NCBI RefSeq assembly: GCF_015477355.1
Contig: NZ_JADLRJ010000006.1
Location: 62,001-126,000 of the forward strand
Length of the DNA stretch: 64,000 nt
Direction: 5' to 3'
DNA from: Nocardia blacklockiae
GTDB taxonomy: Bacteria > Actinomycetota > Actinomycetes > Mycobacteriales > Mycobacteriaceae
Within the stretch, counting starts at the first letter, position 1; every line of letters begins with the position of its first letter. Below, in pieces: positions 52,517-60,526 of the stretch. Position numbers and translations under genes: made by a program. The notes beneath the pieces were generated by a model, which made no database searches, was not told where the DNA came from, and saw only the letters and a program-made list of their open reading frames with translations.

Positions 52517-53575
52517 ATGCCGGCCCCTCGCACCATCGTTTTCGTTGTCTTCCAAGGCATGCAGATCTCCGAACTAGCCGGACCGATGGACGTGTTCGCG
52601 CTACTCAACGAGATCGCCGAGCGGCCGTCGAGTCAGCTGCCACCGGAGCTGTGGTGGCATGTGATCACCGCCGGGGCCGAGGCGGAAATCGCGAACGGTG
52701 GTGCCACGACACCGCCGTATCGCTTGCTGACGGCCTCGCCCGGTGGTCGCGCGATCAGCGCCGGCGGCGGCCTGACCCTCTCGGTCGAACATTCGCTCAC
52801 CGATATCGCCGTGGGCGAGGATTTCGACACTCTCGTCGTGGTCGGCGGTGATGTCGCGGGCCCCGGTGCCGCCGAAGTGGTTCCGGAATTGGCAGACCTT
52901 GCCCGCAAGGCCCGGCGAGTGGCGTCGGTGTGCGGGGGTGCATTGCTGCTCGCCGCCGCTGGGCTCTTGGACGGTTACCGAGCCACCACCCACTGGACCA
53001 CAACCGGCATACTCGCCCAGCGGTTTCCGCGGGTCACCGTCGAACCGGACCGGATATACGTCCGCGACCGCGATCGTTGGACATCGGCGGGGATGTCCGC
53101 GGGCGTCGATCTGGCGCTGGCTCTGGTCGAAGACGACCACGGCCGCGAAACTGCCGCCATGATCGCGCGGCTCTGCGTGGTTTTCACGCGGCGGCCGGGC
53201 GGACAAGCGCAATTCAGTGCCCAATTGCGCGCCCAGCCGGCCAAGACTCCGGCGATTCGCGCGGTGCAGCAGTGGTTGCCCGACCACCTCGGTGAGGACC
53301 TCACCGTAGCCGCCCTCGCACGCCGCACGGGCATGGGCGAACGCAGTTTCGCTCGTGCCTTCCGCGCCGAAACCGGAAGCACCCCGGCCACATTCATCGA
53401 AGATCTGCGCGTCGAATCCGCGCGGCGCCTACTGGAATCCACCGAATTGACCGTCGGGGCGATCGCCCGCCAGGTCGGCTACCGGCACGGCGAGACCCTG
53501 CATCGGGTCTTCGCCCGCCGCGTGGGCACCACGCCGGAACGTTACCGGCAGCATTTCGGTTCCAGCGCAGCGTAG
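52517..53575 (+). CDS. GlxA-type transcriptional regulator (DJ-1/PfpI plus AraC)
   Basis: A 352-residue regulator with an N-terminal class I glutamine amidotransferase-like domain (FVVFQGMQISELAGPMDVFA; the Cys elbow VASVCGGALLLAAAG) and a C-terminal AraC domain with two helix-turn-helix units (LTVAALARRTGMGERSFARA; GAIARQVGYRHGETLHRVFA). The first domain is a ligand sensor, not an enzyme, in known members. It follows the hydrolase by 38 bases and may be in the same transcript, so the hydrolase's substrate may be its ligand. Confidence 0.9.
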   Translation: MPAPRTIVFVVFQGMQISELAGPMDVFALLNEIAERPSSQLPPELWWHVITAGAEAEIANGGATTPPYRLLTASPGGRAISAGGGLTLSVEHSLTDIAVGEDFDTLVVVGGDVAGPGAAEVVPELADLARKARRVASVCGGALLLAAAGLLDGYRATTHWTTTGILAQRFPRVTVEPDRIYVRDRDRWTSAGMSAGVDLALALVEDDHGRETAAMIARLCVVFTRRPGGQAQFSAQLRAQPAKTPAIRAVQQWLPDHLGEDLTVAALARRTGMGERSFARAFRAETGSTPATFIEDLRVESARRLLESTELTVGAIARQVGYRHGETLHRVFARRVGTTPERYRQHFGSSAA

Positions 53576-53679
53576 TTGCACCGGAGCCGCACAGCAGATC
53601 TCAGCGTTGAACGCTCATGCCGAAGAGTGCGGGGACCGATCTCGCGAACAATGGTGCACCGCGGATACGGCGATGGGGT

Positions 53680-53991
53680 TCAGCAGGTGCCGTTCTGAAC
53701 CGGATAGTGGATGACGACCGCGCCACCGGTGGCGTAGTTGGCGACATCGGCAGCCACCCGCAGGCCCTCCGGAGACTCTCTCGCTGCGGTCATTGCCGCG
53801 GCGTCGGCGAATTCGGCCTCGAAGACCGCGAAGTACGGCGACTGCCCCTGCGTCGCCGCCACCTCGAAGCTGTAGCGCCACGCGAGCAGGCCGGGCATCC
53901 GCGCGACCAGCGGGAGGTGGTTGTTCACGTAGTAGTCGCGGAATTGGTCGGGATCGGCGGGTTCGGGATACAGGACCATCAACTTGTGCAC
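53680..53991 (-). CDS. EthD family protein
   Basis: A 103-residue dimeric alpha-beta barrel protein. KLMVLYPEPADPDQFRDYY and NNHLPLVARMPGLLAWRYSF match the EthD domain with the conserved His in HLPL. EthD-like proteins accompany ring cleavage, ether degradation or polyketide pathways and often act as small decarboxylases or cyclases. No such pathway is adjacent, though two hydrolases and a GlxA regulator lie next to it. It converges on the GlxA gene. Confidence 0.82.
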   Translation of the reverse strand: MHKLMVLYPEPADPDQFRDYYVNNHLPLVARMPGLLAWRYSFEVAATQGQSPYFAVFEAEFADAAAMTAARESPEGLRVAADVANYATGGAVVIHYPVQNGTC

Positions 53992-54226
53992 GACAACCTC
54001 CGTTCAGCGGCGAGCGACCACAACTCCCGGAGTGCGCGACCGACGTGAGGTGGACGGTAGAGGAGATTCCACCCCGAGATCAAGCGCATTGCGGGTGCGA
54101 GTGCTTGATACCGCGTGCGGTCACGGCCTCACCGGAGCAACGTCTAGGGATGTCCAGACGTCGAGTGGGATTCCGCGGAATGTTCTGTGGGATTGCGGAG
54201 AACCTCGGCGTCGGGAAGTTCGCCGT

Positions 54227-54739
54227 TCAGCCGGCTGATCCGCTGGGGAGGCCGAGGAGAGATTGGAGGGGGGAGGGGGCGGGTGGCTGTGAATTGTCCG
54301 GGGTGGCTTCGAGGTAGTGGGCGTCGCGGACCACGCCTCTGTGGGTGTCGCCGGGGACCCAGCGGGGCTGGGGGTGAATGAGGTAGTGCGGGCCGTTGGT
54401 GTAGTAGTCGGTGTAGTAGGGCGGGTCTTGGACCCATTGGCCGGGTTCCTGTTCGACGGGGCAGTCGGCGCGCATGCCTGCCCAGTTGTGCGGGCCTACC
54501 CAGGTGTGTTGTCCCGGTACCGTGACCCATTCCTGTGTTGCTCCGGGGTTGTGGCAGATTGCCTCCCAGTCGACGCGGTAGGTCTGTTCGGAGTCGTTGC
54601 GGCACACCATTCCCGTGCACCAGATACCGGGGGCGAGCGTGTGTATCTCGGGATCGGCGGAGGCGGTAGGTGCCAGTAGTCCCACGGCCGCGATTCCGCC
54701 TGCTGCTATTCCGAGGGCGGTTCTCGCTCGTCGATTCAT
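54227..54739 (-). CDS. Secreted protein with Cys and aromatic-rich mature domain
   Basis: A 170-residue exported protein I cannot assign. The signal peptide (TALGIAAGGIAAVGLLAPTA, cleavage after SA before DPE) is followed by WCTGMVCRNDSEQTYRVDWE, a further CHNPGATQEWVTVPG and DCPVEQEPGQW, giving four Cys in the mature protein and many Trp and Tyr (YYTDYYTNG). The C-terminus is Pro-rich. It may be a small nocardial secreted protein family. Upstream lies a 235-base spacer without a supported gene. The next gene upstream is the zinc-ribbon protein on the same strand, 135 bases away. Confidence 0.72.
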   Translation of the reverse strand: MNRRARTALGIAAGGIAAVGLLAPTASADPEIHTLAPGIWCTGMVCRNDSEQTYRVDWEAICHNPGATQEWVTVPGQHTWVGPHNWAGMRADCPVEQEPGQWVQDPPYYTDYYTNGPHYLIHPQPRWVPGDTHRGVVRDAHYLEATPDNSQPPAPSPLQSLLGLPSGSAG

Positions 54740-54874
54740 GGTGAGCCAACTCCTGTCTGCGCTGTCCTGGCTGTCGGCAAATGACAGCGGCGCGGACTTG
54801 CGATCGCCTTAACGTCGACTTGGGTGCCGCGAATGTCGGCGGTGTCGCTGAGCGAGCGAGATGTACGGAATGGC

Positions 54875-55462
54875 TCACTGCCGTTGTCGCTCCGGCGCTT
54901 TCAGCCAGGCGGAGATCAGGTCCTCGGCTCGGTCGGGTGTCGGGTCGGCTTTGATCAGGGAACTGAGACGTTGGGCTTGGGCCGTCGTCGGCAGGAGGCC
55001 GATGAGCAGGGCGGGCAGGAGCAGGCGGCGGGCGAGAAGTTCCTGGGCGGAGGTCACCTGTGGCCGGCGGACGACCGAGATGTTGACGCGAATGGCGTGT
55101 TCGTTTCCGGGCGGAACTCCCGGACGATCGGTTTCTATTGCGGCGTAACGGTATCCGTGCGCGAGGTTGCACGGTGAGCAGGTCGTCGGGCCGAGGCCGA
55201 GGTGGTGGCCGCACTCGTCGCAGTCGATCCGGTCGAGGGCGGCGTCGACGACGCGCCAGTCGTGCTCGTCGGGTTGGGCGGTGACGAGGCGGGCGAGTTC
55301 GGCTTCGGGTTCGTTCTGCCATTCGCCGCGGAAGAGTTGCCATTCGTCGTCGATCAGGGCCTCGACGAGTGCGCGGCAGTAGTGGCAGTCGGGTGCGCCG
55401 CCGTATTCGTAGCCGCCGCATTCGGCACAGCGAGTCGGTTCGGCTCCGACGGCAGGTCTCAT
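54875..55462 (-). CDS. Double zinc-ribbon protein with hydrophobic segment
   Basis: A 195-residue protein of unknown function. Two Cys clusters are visible: CAEC then CHYC near the N-terminus (spaced about 10 residues), and CDEC then CSPC near the middle, each likely binding one zinc. A hydrophobic stretch LLLPALLIGLLPTTAQA lies at about residue 150 and may be a membrane segment. The call CGHHLGLGPTTCSPC recalls HNH-like or rubredoxin-type knuckles, but no His/Asn triad was found. ATG with GGAAG upstream was chosen; a GTG 26 codons earlier is possible. It is divergent from the HIT gene. Confidence 0.66.
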   Translation of the reverse strand: MRPAVGAEPTRCAECGGYEYGGAPDCHYCRALVEALIDDEWQLFRGEWQNEPEAELARLVTAQPDEHDWRVVDAALDRIDCDECGHHLGLGPTTCSPCNLAHGYRYAAIETDRPGVPPGNEHAIRVNISVVRRPQVTSAQELLARRLLLPALLIGLLPTTAQAQRLSSLIKADPTPDRAEDLISAWLKAPERQRQ

Positions 55463-55583
55463 GGCTTCCATCGTTATATCGACGCCGTCATCTTCGCCAC
55501 CGATTTCCGCTGCCTCGGGGAGTGCACTCGACTTCCGCACAGGCTATTGAATCCCAGAGCGAGGAGACCGCAGAATCGCTGGT

Positions 55584-56093
55584 ATGCAACGTATTCCCTT
55601 CGATGTGGATGTCTATGCTGAGCGAGTTCGGTCGAATCCCTGTTTCATCTGTGCGGTCGTCGCCGAGCCGGGCAGCGACGGGTGGCACGAGGTGGTCGCG
55701 GAAACCGAGGACAACATCGCGTTTCTGAGTAAGTATCCGACCCTGCTGGGCCATGTGCTGGTCGCCCCGAAGACGCATCGCGAGCACGTGGTGGGCGACT
55801 TCAGCGAAAGCGCCTACCTGGAGCTGATGACCCTGGTGTATCGGGTGGCGAAGGCCGTGGAAGCGACGGTCGAGGTCGAACGGACCTATCTGCTGAGCCT
55901 GGGCAGTCAGCAAGGCAATTCTCACGTGCACTGGCACATCTCACCGCTGCCGCCCGGAGTGCCTTATCACGAACAGCAGTTCCACGCGCTGATGGCGGAG
56001 AACGGGGTGCTGCCGTGGACGCAGGAGCAGGCCGGAGTGCTGGCGCGGCGGTTGCGTGCCGTCTTGGCTGATCAACTTCGTAAGAGTTGGTGA
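55584..56093 (+). CDS. HIT family nucleotide-binding protein
   Basis: A 169-residue histidine-triad protein. The triad is in GNSHVHWHISPLP (HxHxH), and PCFICAVVAEPG near the N-terminus has a CxxC that may hold zinc. YPTLLGHVLVAPKTHREHV is the family core. Such proteins hydrolyse or transfer nucleotides (Ap4A-like or AMP conjugates). The C-terminal 45 residues are extra. It is divergent from the zinc-ribbon gene. Confidence 0.87.
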   Translation: MQRIPFDVDVYAERVRSNPCFICAVVAEPGSDGWHEVVAETEDNIAFLSKYPTLLGHVLVAPKTHREHVVGDFSESAYLELMTLVYRVAKAVEATVEVERTYLLSLGSQQGNSHVHWHISPLPPGVPYHEQQFHALMAENGVLPWTQEQAGVLARRLRAVLADQLRKSW

Positions 56094-56174
56094 ACGATCT
56101 TTTCGCGGGGTAGGCGGGTGTGGCGTGACCATGCGTTCGATGAGCGTGCCGTATAGCCCCGGGGCGAAGTCGTG

Positions 56175-56188
56175 GTTGTAAGTACAAC
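56175..56188. promoter_or_regulatory. Inverted repeat GTTGTA-N2-TACAAC, putative operator
   Basis: A perfect 14-bp repeat in the spacer upstream of the EamA transporter gene, 88 bases before the chosen start. It is AT-rich compared with its surroundings. No regulator is adjacent. Confidence 0.42.
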
Positions 56189-56276
56189 TTCGTGAGGCGT
56201 GTGTACAAAGAGAAGGGGGTGTGTTTTGGGAAGGTGAGGTAGGCGGGCTCGGGCGGGTGAGTCGGAAGGAGTGCCT

Positions 56277-57200
56277 GTGGTTGCGATCGATGTCGGGTGG
56301 GGGCGTAAATCCCTGGTACCGCAGGTGTTTTCGACGGCGCGATTGCGGCAGAGGTTGGGTGGGGTGCCGCCTACCTTGCTGGTGCTCACCGGGATTGTGA
56401 GCGTGCAGGTGGGGGCCGCGGTGGCGAACAAGTTGTTCGCGGCTACCGGGCCCGCGGGGGCGGTGGGGTTGCGGTTGTTCTTCGCCGGGGTGGTGTTGCT
56501 GGTGTTCTGGCGGTCGTCGCTGCGGATCGAGCGGCGGGCGCTGCCGGTGGTGCTGGCGTTCGGCACCGTGTTGGCGGCGATGAATCTGTTCTTCTACGAG
56601 TCGATCGACCGCATTCCGCTCGGCATGGCGGTGACCATCGAATTCCTGGGGCCGCTCGCGGTGGCGCTGGCCGGGTCGCGGCGCTGGGTCGACCCGGTGT
56701 GGGCGGTGCTCGCGGGCGGTGGGGTACTGCTGCTCACCCGCGCGAACGGCGCGGTGGCGTGGACCGGTGTGCTGTTCGCGCTCGCCGCCGCCGGCTGCTG
56801 GGCGGCCTACATCCTGCTGAGCGCGAAACTCGGCGAGAAGACCAGTGGGGGAGGCGGTTTGGCGCTCGCCATGGCGTTCGGCGGCGTGCTCATGGCACCG
56901 GTCGGCATCGCGAGCGCGGGGACCGCTCTGCTCGAACCCTCCGTGCTCGCAGCGGGATTCGGTGTCGCGATGCTGTCGTCGGTGCTGCCCTACTCGGTCG
57001 AACTGGAGGCGCTGCGCCGCATCCCGCCCCGCGTCTTCGGCGTCCTGATGAGCCTCGAACCCGCCGTCGCGGCCCTGGCCGGGCTCGCCGTCCTCGGCCA
57101 ACTACTCAACTTCCAGCAGTGGGGCGGTATCGCCTGCGTGGTCGCGGCGTCGGCGGGGGCCACCAGATCCGCGAGAGGCACCACACCACCCGAGGCGTGA
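56277..57200 (+). CDS. EamA family (RhtA-like) exporter
   Basis: A membrane protein of 307 residues with about ten hydrophobic segments. GLRLFFAGVVLLVFW, FYESIDRIPLGMAVTIEFLG and the second half LSSVLPYSVELEALRRIPPR followed by MSLEPAVAALAGL match the RhtA/DMT amino-acid or metabolite exporters. GTG at 56277 has AAGGAG five bases upstream; a GTG two codons earlier overlaps that site. The substrate is unknown. The gene is followed by a hairpin shared with the convergent DUF397 gene. Confidence 0.88.
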   Translation: MVAIDVGWGRKSLVPQVFSTARLRQRLGGVPPTLLVLTGIVSVQVGAAVANKLFAATGPAGAVGLRLFFAGVVLLVFWRSSLRIERRALPVVLAFGTVLAAMNLFFYESIDRIPLGMAVTIEFLGPLAVALAGSRRWVDPVWAVLAGGGVLLLTRANGAVAWTGVLFALAAAGCWAAYILLSAKLGEKTSGGGGLALAMAFGGVLMAPVGIASAGTALLEPSVLAAGFGVAMLSSVLPYSVELEALRRIPPRVFGVLMSLEPAVAALAGLAVLGQLLNFQQWGGIACVVAASAGATRSARGTTPPEA

Positions 57201-57231
57201 TCGGGTCGAGGTTCTTCGGGACGGAATAGCA

Positions 57232-57267
57232 GCGGCCCCAGCCCGTTTCGTGCCGGGCTGAGGCCGC
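57232..57267. terminator. Hairpin between EamA and DUF397 genes
   Basis: A 14-position stem with one mismatch (GCGGCC-CAGCCCG against CGGGCTG-GGCCGC) and an 8-base loop, lying between convergent genes. It probably terminates both. Confidence 0.7.
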
Positions 57268-57286
57268 ATGATCGCGCGTGGATCCG

Positions 57287-57499
57287 CTACGCCGTCGGCA
57301 GAGTGAACCTGCCGTGCTGTACGTCTGCGGTGAAGGCGTCCCACTCGTTCGGCGTGAAGATCAACGACGGTCCGCTCGGGTTCTTCGAATCACGGACACC
57401 GACGAGGCCCTTGTCGAGGTGCGCGACCTCGACGCAGTCCCCGCCTCCCTGGCTGTGACTACTCTTGAACCATCTCGCGCCGGATACATCCGTGGTCAC
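57287..57499 (-). CDS. DUF397 protein
   Basis: A 70-residue protein with the DUF397 hallmarks ARWFKSSHSQGGGDCVEVA and GVRDSKNPSGPSLIFTPNEWDAF. In actinomycetes these are partners of the XRE-type regulator encoded directly upstream, for example at whiJ-like loci that affect development. The start overlaps the regulator's stop as ATGA, so both are translated as a pair. The partnership could work like a regulator with its antagonist, but this is not shown by sequence. Confidence 0.93.
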   Translation of the reverse strand: MTTDVSGARWFKSSHSQGGGDCVEVAHLDKGLVGVRDSKNPSGPSLIFTPNEWDAFTADVQHGRFTLPTA

Positions 57500-58386
57500 G
57501 CTTCGTACTCCTCTGCGATCACTTGCATCAGACGTCTGGTGTCGTCCTCGGTCAACGCTACATCGCGAAGAGCGGTGGCAGCCGTCCTGTGACGTTCGAT
57601 CACGTCATCGTCTTCGAGGAACAGCGCACCGATGAAACCTTCCACAAACACGACGGGCGGTGCCGGTGTCCGGCTCGTGTGAAGAGGCGGGAACTCGAAC
57701 AGCGTGAACGACTGGATCACCAGTCCGGGATGTGGTCCGGCGCTGAACGGGACTACTCGAATCGACACATTCGGTCGAACGCTGACATCAATCAAGTGCC
57801 GCAGTTGCCCAGCCATCACCTCACGACCACCAACCAAGTGGCGCAACGTCGATTCCGACAGCATCACCTCCATCGTGAACTCCGCGTCTGAGAGTCGCCG
57901 TTGCCGCCGTTCGGTCAACTCCAGTCGCCGTTCGACATCCACCGGTGCCATGTCGGGGTCGTTGATCCCGACAATCCACCTGCGGTAGTCGGGTGTTTGC
58001 AGCAAACCCGGCAGAAGTGTGAGCTGGAAGGCCGTCATCGTCGAACACGCCTGTTCGAGACTCATGAAGTGATTGAAGTGCGGGTTAACGACATCGGCGT
58101 ACGCCCGCCACCATCCGTTGGACGAATTGCCCTTCGCCGCTTTGATTTCCTGGATAAGGCCCATTACCTCGGCCCTGGCGTCTTCGCTGGCGCTGTAGAA
58201 GTCCAGCAGGGCGCGGAACTGCAATGTGCTGATTCGTACGACGTGACCGTCCTCCAGCCGTCCGATGCCCTGCTTGGACACCTCGATCGCCACTGCGGCG
58301 GAGAGTTGGCTCTTCTTGGCCTCGATCCGCAGTGCGCGGAGGCGGCGGCCGAGGGCGCGCCGGGGAAGGGTGGATCCACCTGCCAT
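57496..58386 (-). CDS. XRE family regulator with DUF5753 domain (WhiJ/Scr1-like)
   Basis: A 296-residue regulator. The N-terminal helix-turn-helix (LRALRIEAKKSQLSAAVAIE then VSKQGIGRLEDGHV) is slightly degenerate; the C-terminal two thirds are the DUF5753 domain (YIPGLLQT-type segment TLLPGLLQTPDYRR; RPNVSIRVVPFSAGPHPGL). It pairs with DUF397 downstream. Many such pairs occur per genome in actinomycetes. It faces a small operon across a 430-base spacer. Confidence 0.92.
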   Translation of the reverse strand: MAGGSTLPRRALGRRLRALRIEAKKSQLSAAVAIEVSKQGIGRLEDGHVVRISTLQFRALLDFYSASEDARAEVMGLIQEIKAAKGNSSNGWWRAYADVVNPHFNHFMSLEQACSTMTAFQLTLLPGLLQTPDYRRWIVGINDPDMAPVDVERRLELTERRQRRLSDAEFTMEVMLSESTLRHLVGGREVMAGQLRHLIDVSVRPNVSIRVVPFSAGPHPGLVIQSFTLFEFPPLHTSRTPAPPVVFVEGFIGALFLEDDDVIERHRTAATALRDVALTEDDTRRLMQVIAEEYEA

Positions 58387-58819
58387 TGCTTAGCCTCGCT
58401 ATCTGATGTGGTCCGTACTGGACCGGGTGATGGGAAACCGCACCGCACTGGACCTCTGAGGGATTGGTAGAAAACGCAGCGTAAGGCAGTCCAGCAATCG
58501 AATCGTGGGGTCTAATTGATCTCGCCCCCGATGACAGGGTAATCCTCGGAACAGTCAGTAGCGCAAGGTTTTTGCAAACTTCGGCGGCTACTCGATCTGT
58601 TCGAATTCGTGTCGTTCGCGTAGCGCGTGGTGCTGCGCGGCAAACCCTGTCGTCGATCGATCCGAAGAGCGAAGGGTTCGAGCGATTGTGTGTGGTTTTC
58701 GGGAGTCGGGAACGTGCGATCGAGCTACGGAAGTCGATGGCTGGCAAGCCATCTGGCGCATCGAGCGGCAGCGCACTCGAATTCTGTTGGTGCGCAGACA
58801 CTCCGAGGCGCGTCCGCTC
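58387..58819. other. Long spacer between the XRE regulator and a small-gene operon
   Basis: The 433 bases are less GC-rich than the neighbours, especially 58440-58600, and should contain both divergent promoters. A 7-bp-stem inverted repeat GATGGCT-N4-AGCCATC is at 58736-58753. Open frames cross the region but lack ribosome-binding sites and recognisable sequence, so none is called. This could be a decayed gene or an unannotated RNA. Confidence 0.45.
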
Positions 58820-58954
58820 ATGTCCGCGCCGGTTCCGGGGGCCGCGCCGGACCTGGCGCAGATGCGTGAGCGGTTCCCGGATCTCTCGCGGCTGTGGGAT
58901 GCCGTGCGGCGCGAGTACTGGACGGAACTCATTGCGCCTCAGAAACATTCATGA
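58820..58954 (+). CDS. Short hypothetical protein, first gene of a three-gene unit
   Basis: A 44-residue peptide with a helical segment (PDLAQMRERFPDLSRLWDAV). It has no recognisable domain. Its stop overlaps the next start as ATGA, which is the main support that it is real; no strong ribosome-binding site was seen. Sequence such as PDLSRLWDAVRREYW may form one amphipathic helix. The frame is open further upstream to 58688, so a longer form of 88 residues is possible. Confidence 0.5.
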   Translation: MSAPVPGAAPDLAQMRERFPDLSRLWDAVRREYWTELIAPQKHS

Positions 58955-59157
58955 GTCTCGGAGAGGTGTGGCCGATGACCTTCGATCGAGGCGCGCGGCG
59001 ACTGTGGCTGCTGGCCGAGCGTGCCTCGCGGGCGGGCTATCGGCTGATGCCCGGGCTCGGCTGGCCCGGCGCGTGGGTGCTGCTGGATGCCGAAGACGGT
59101 GTGCCGCTGTACGCCGCCGAGACGCTGGACCTCATCGAACAGTGGCTCTCCGAATGA
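58951..59157 (+). CDS. Hypothetical protein, second gene of the unit
   Basis: A 68-residue protein without known domain. MTFDRGARRLWLLAERASRA, then MPGLGWPGAWVLLDAEDGVP and a C-terminal helix LIEQWLSE. The tight strand-turn pattern of the middle suggests a small alpha-beta protein. It overlaps the upstream gene by four bases and is followed by the resolvase-like gene after 13 bases. An internal ATG at residue 9 is an alternative start. Confidence 0.62.
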   Translation: MSLGEVWPMTFDRGARRLWLLAERASRAGYRLMPGLGWPGAWVLLDAEDGVPLYAAETLDLIEQWLSE

Positions 59158-59170
59158 CCGAGGCGGGCCG

Positions 59171-59518
59171 GTGAATCCGCGTGCCTACGGCATCGTGCGG
59201 GCCGACCTCGCGCCCGAAGCGGTCGACGGTCACGTCCACGCCATTCGGGCCTTCGCCGTGGAACGGGGATGGGATCTGCGTGCCGTCTTCGTGGAACCTT
59301 CCGACGCGTGGTTTCCGATGCTGGTCGCCTCGATCGGGGCGCCGGGCAACTGGTCGGTCGTCGTGCCGACCTCCGCGCATCTCGGCGGGTGGATGGATGT
59401 CGTCCGGCAATCCGTGGAGGTGTGGACGCTCCATCCCCCGATGCGCCGGCCGTGCACCGGAACCGGCCGGTACCTCCGTCGCGGCGGCGATGCGCCGTTC
59501 GGCACGGGGATCCCCTAG
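59171..59518 (+). CDS. Small resolvase-fold-like protein without the catalytic Ser
   Basis: A 115-residue protein. YGIVRADLAPEAVDGHVHAI, then AFAVERGWDLRAVFVEP and VVVPTSAHLGG follow the order of the serine-recombinase N-terminal fold (YxRVS...Q...L...G...FVE...VV...LGR). The catalytic Ser position reads Asp/Ala (VRAD) and no DNA-binding domain follows, so recombination activity is not expected. It is the third gene of a unit facing the XRE/DUF397 pair and could be a protein-interaction domain. The similarity is by eye and needs profile confirmation. Confidence 0.6.
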   Translation: MNPRAYGIVRADLAPEAVDGHVHAIRAFAVERGWDLRAVFVEPSDAWFPMLVASIGAPGNWSVVVPTSAHLGGWMDVVRQSVEVWTLHPPMRRPCTGTGRYLRRGGDAPFGTGIP

Positions 59519-59583
59519 AGCAGCAGGTTTGGTAAGGTCGGGCGGTCACGATGCGGCAGGGATCGAGCTGAAGGGGGCGGTCG

Positions 59584-60111
59584 ATGACACGCCGACTCGC
59601 GGTAGTTCTGCTGGCGGTTATGGTGCCGGTGCTGGGGGCCTGCAACGACGGGGATGGGGGTGATGCGCCGGGCTCGGCGACTACCACTGCCGAAGCGAAG
59701 CTGTGGGATCCGTGTACTCAGATTCCCGACGATGTGCTCCAGCGGGCGGGGGTGAATCCGGCGGCCAAGGAGAGCGGGATCGCAGGGGTTCATCAGCATG
59801 GCTGGGAAATCTGCAACTGGAAGGGGAAGCGATACACCGTCACGGTCTTCTCCGGGAGCCGACCGCTGCAAGAGATCGAGACCAAGCCTGGCAATGTCGA
59901 TTTCGAAGATGTCGTGATTGCGGGACGTAGCGGCCGACAGTACCGAGTCGAGGGCGCTAGCAAGAACGATACTTGCGACGTCGCATTCTCCGCCTCTCAG
60001 GGCGTCTTCGAAATTATGGTCGGTAACAGTCTGATCGTTGATAATCCCGGCGATCCTTGTGTCTCACTCCGTGAAGTCGGTAACCAAATCGTTCCATTGC
60101 TGCCTCAGTAA
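59584..60111 (+). CDS. DUF3558 lipoprotein
   Basis: A 175-residue lipoprotein with signal LAVVLLAVMVPVLGAC (lipobox LGAC, Cys20). The mature domain has the DUF3558 features WDPCTQIPDDVLQRAGV, a second Cys in WEICNWKG and a final pair (TCDVAFS; DPCVSLREV), consistent with two disulfides. DUF3558 proteins are common surface lipoproteins of Mycobacteriales and Pseudonocardiales without known function and often stand next to ESX-associated genes, as here. Confidence 0.9.
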   Translation: MTRRLAVVLLAVMVPVLGACNDGDGGDAPGSATTTAEAKLWDPCTQIPDDVLQRAGVNPAAKESGIAGVHQHGWEICNWKGKRYTVTVFSGSRPLQEIETKPGNVDFEDVVIAGRSGRQYRVEGASKNDTCDVAFSASQGVFEIMVGNSLIVDNPGDPCVSLREVGNQIVPLLPQ

Positions 60112-60137
60112 GTCACCAGGGGAGGGAAGTGCACATT

Positions 60138-60521
60138 ATGGCTGACGAAGATGTTGCGAAATGGCAGAAGTTGGCCGAGCAAGCGCGCTCAGGTGTGTTA
60201 TATCTCAACGATGAGGCTGTGGCACGGGAATGTCTCGCCGCCTGCGACCAGCGATTGACCGACCTGAACGATCTTGCGACCATCGGCAATATCACGCAGC
60301 GTGTGTCCGGTTTCGGTGATTTCGATATGGGCCGTGCCCTCGAATCCGGCTTCCTCAAACAGGCCACCGGCGAACCGAACTCGATCGATCAGATCATCCG
60401 CGATCACATCGAGACCGTGAAGAACATGCGCGAAGTCATGGCGCTGTCCATCAAGCAGCTCACCGGCCAGGACGTCGACAATGCCGGTGAGATCGGTGCT
60501 ACCGATCCGGCGGGTAGGTAA
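60138..60521 (+). CDS. Small all-helical protein of a type VII secretion-associated module
   Basis: A 127-residue protein predicted to be mainly helical (EDVAKWQKLAEQARSGVLYL; QIIRDHIETVKNMREVMALS), a size and layout reminiscent of WXG100/EspB-accessory proteins, though no WXG motif is found. GGAGGG is 11 bases before ATG; a GTG three codons upstream would be too near that site. It lies between the DUF3558 lipoprotein and the PPE/EspB-like gene, 5 bases from the latter, and is probably its secretion partner. Confidence 0.7.
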   Translation: MADEDVAKWQKLAEQARSGVLYLNDEAVARECLAACDQRLTDLNDLATIGNITQRVSGFGDFDMGRALESGFLKQATGEPNSIDQIIRDHIETVKNMREVMALSIKQLTGQDVDNAGEIGATDPAGR

Positions 60522-60526
60522 ACGTC

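Noticed and set aside
58572-58819. Short frames within the XRE-operon spacer
   Set aside because: Several overlapping frames compete, none has a ribosome-binding site, and their compositions differ from the neighbouring genes.
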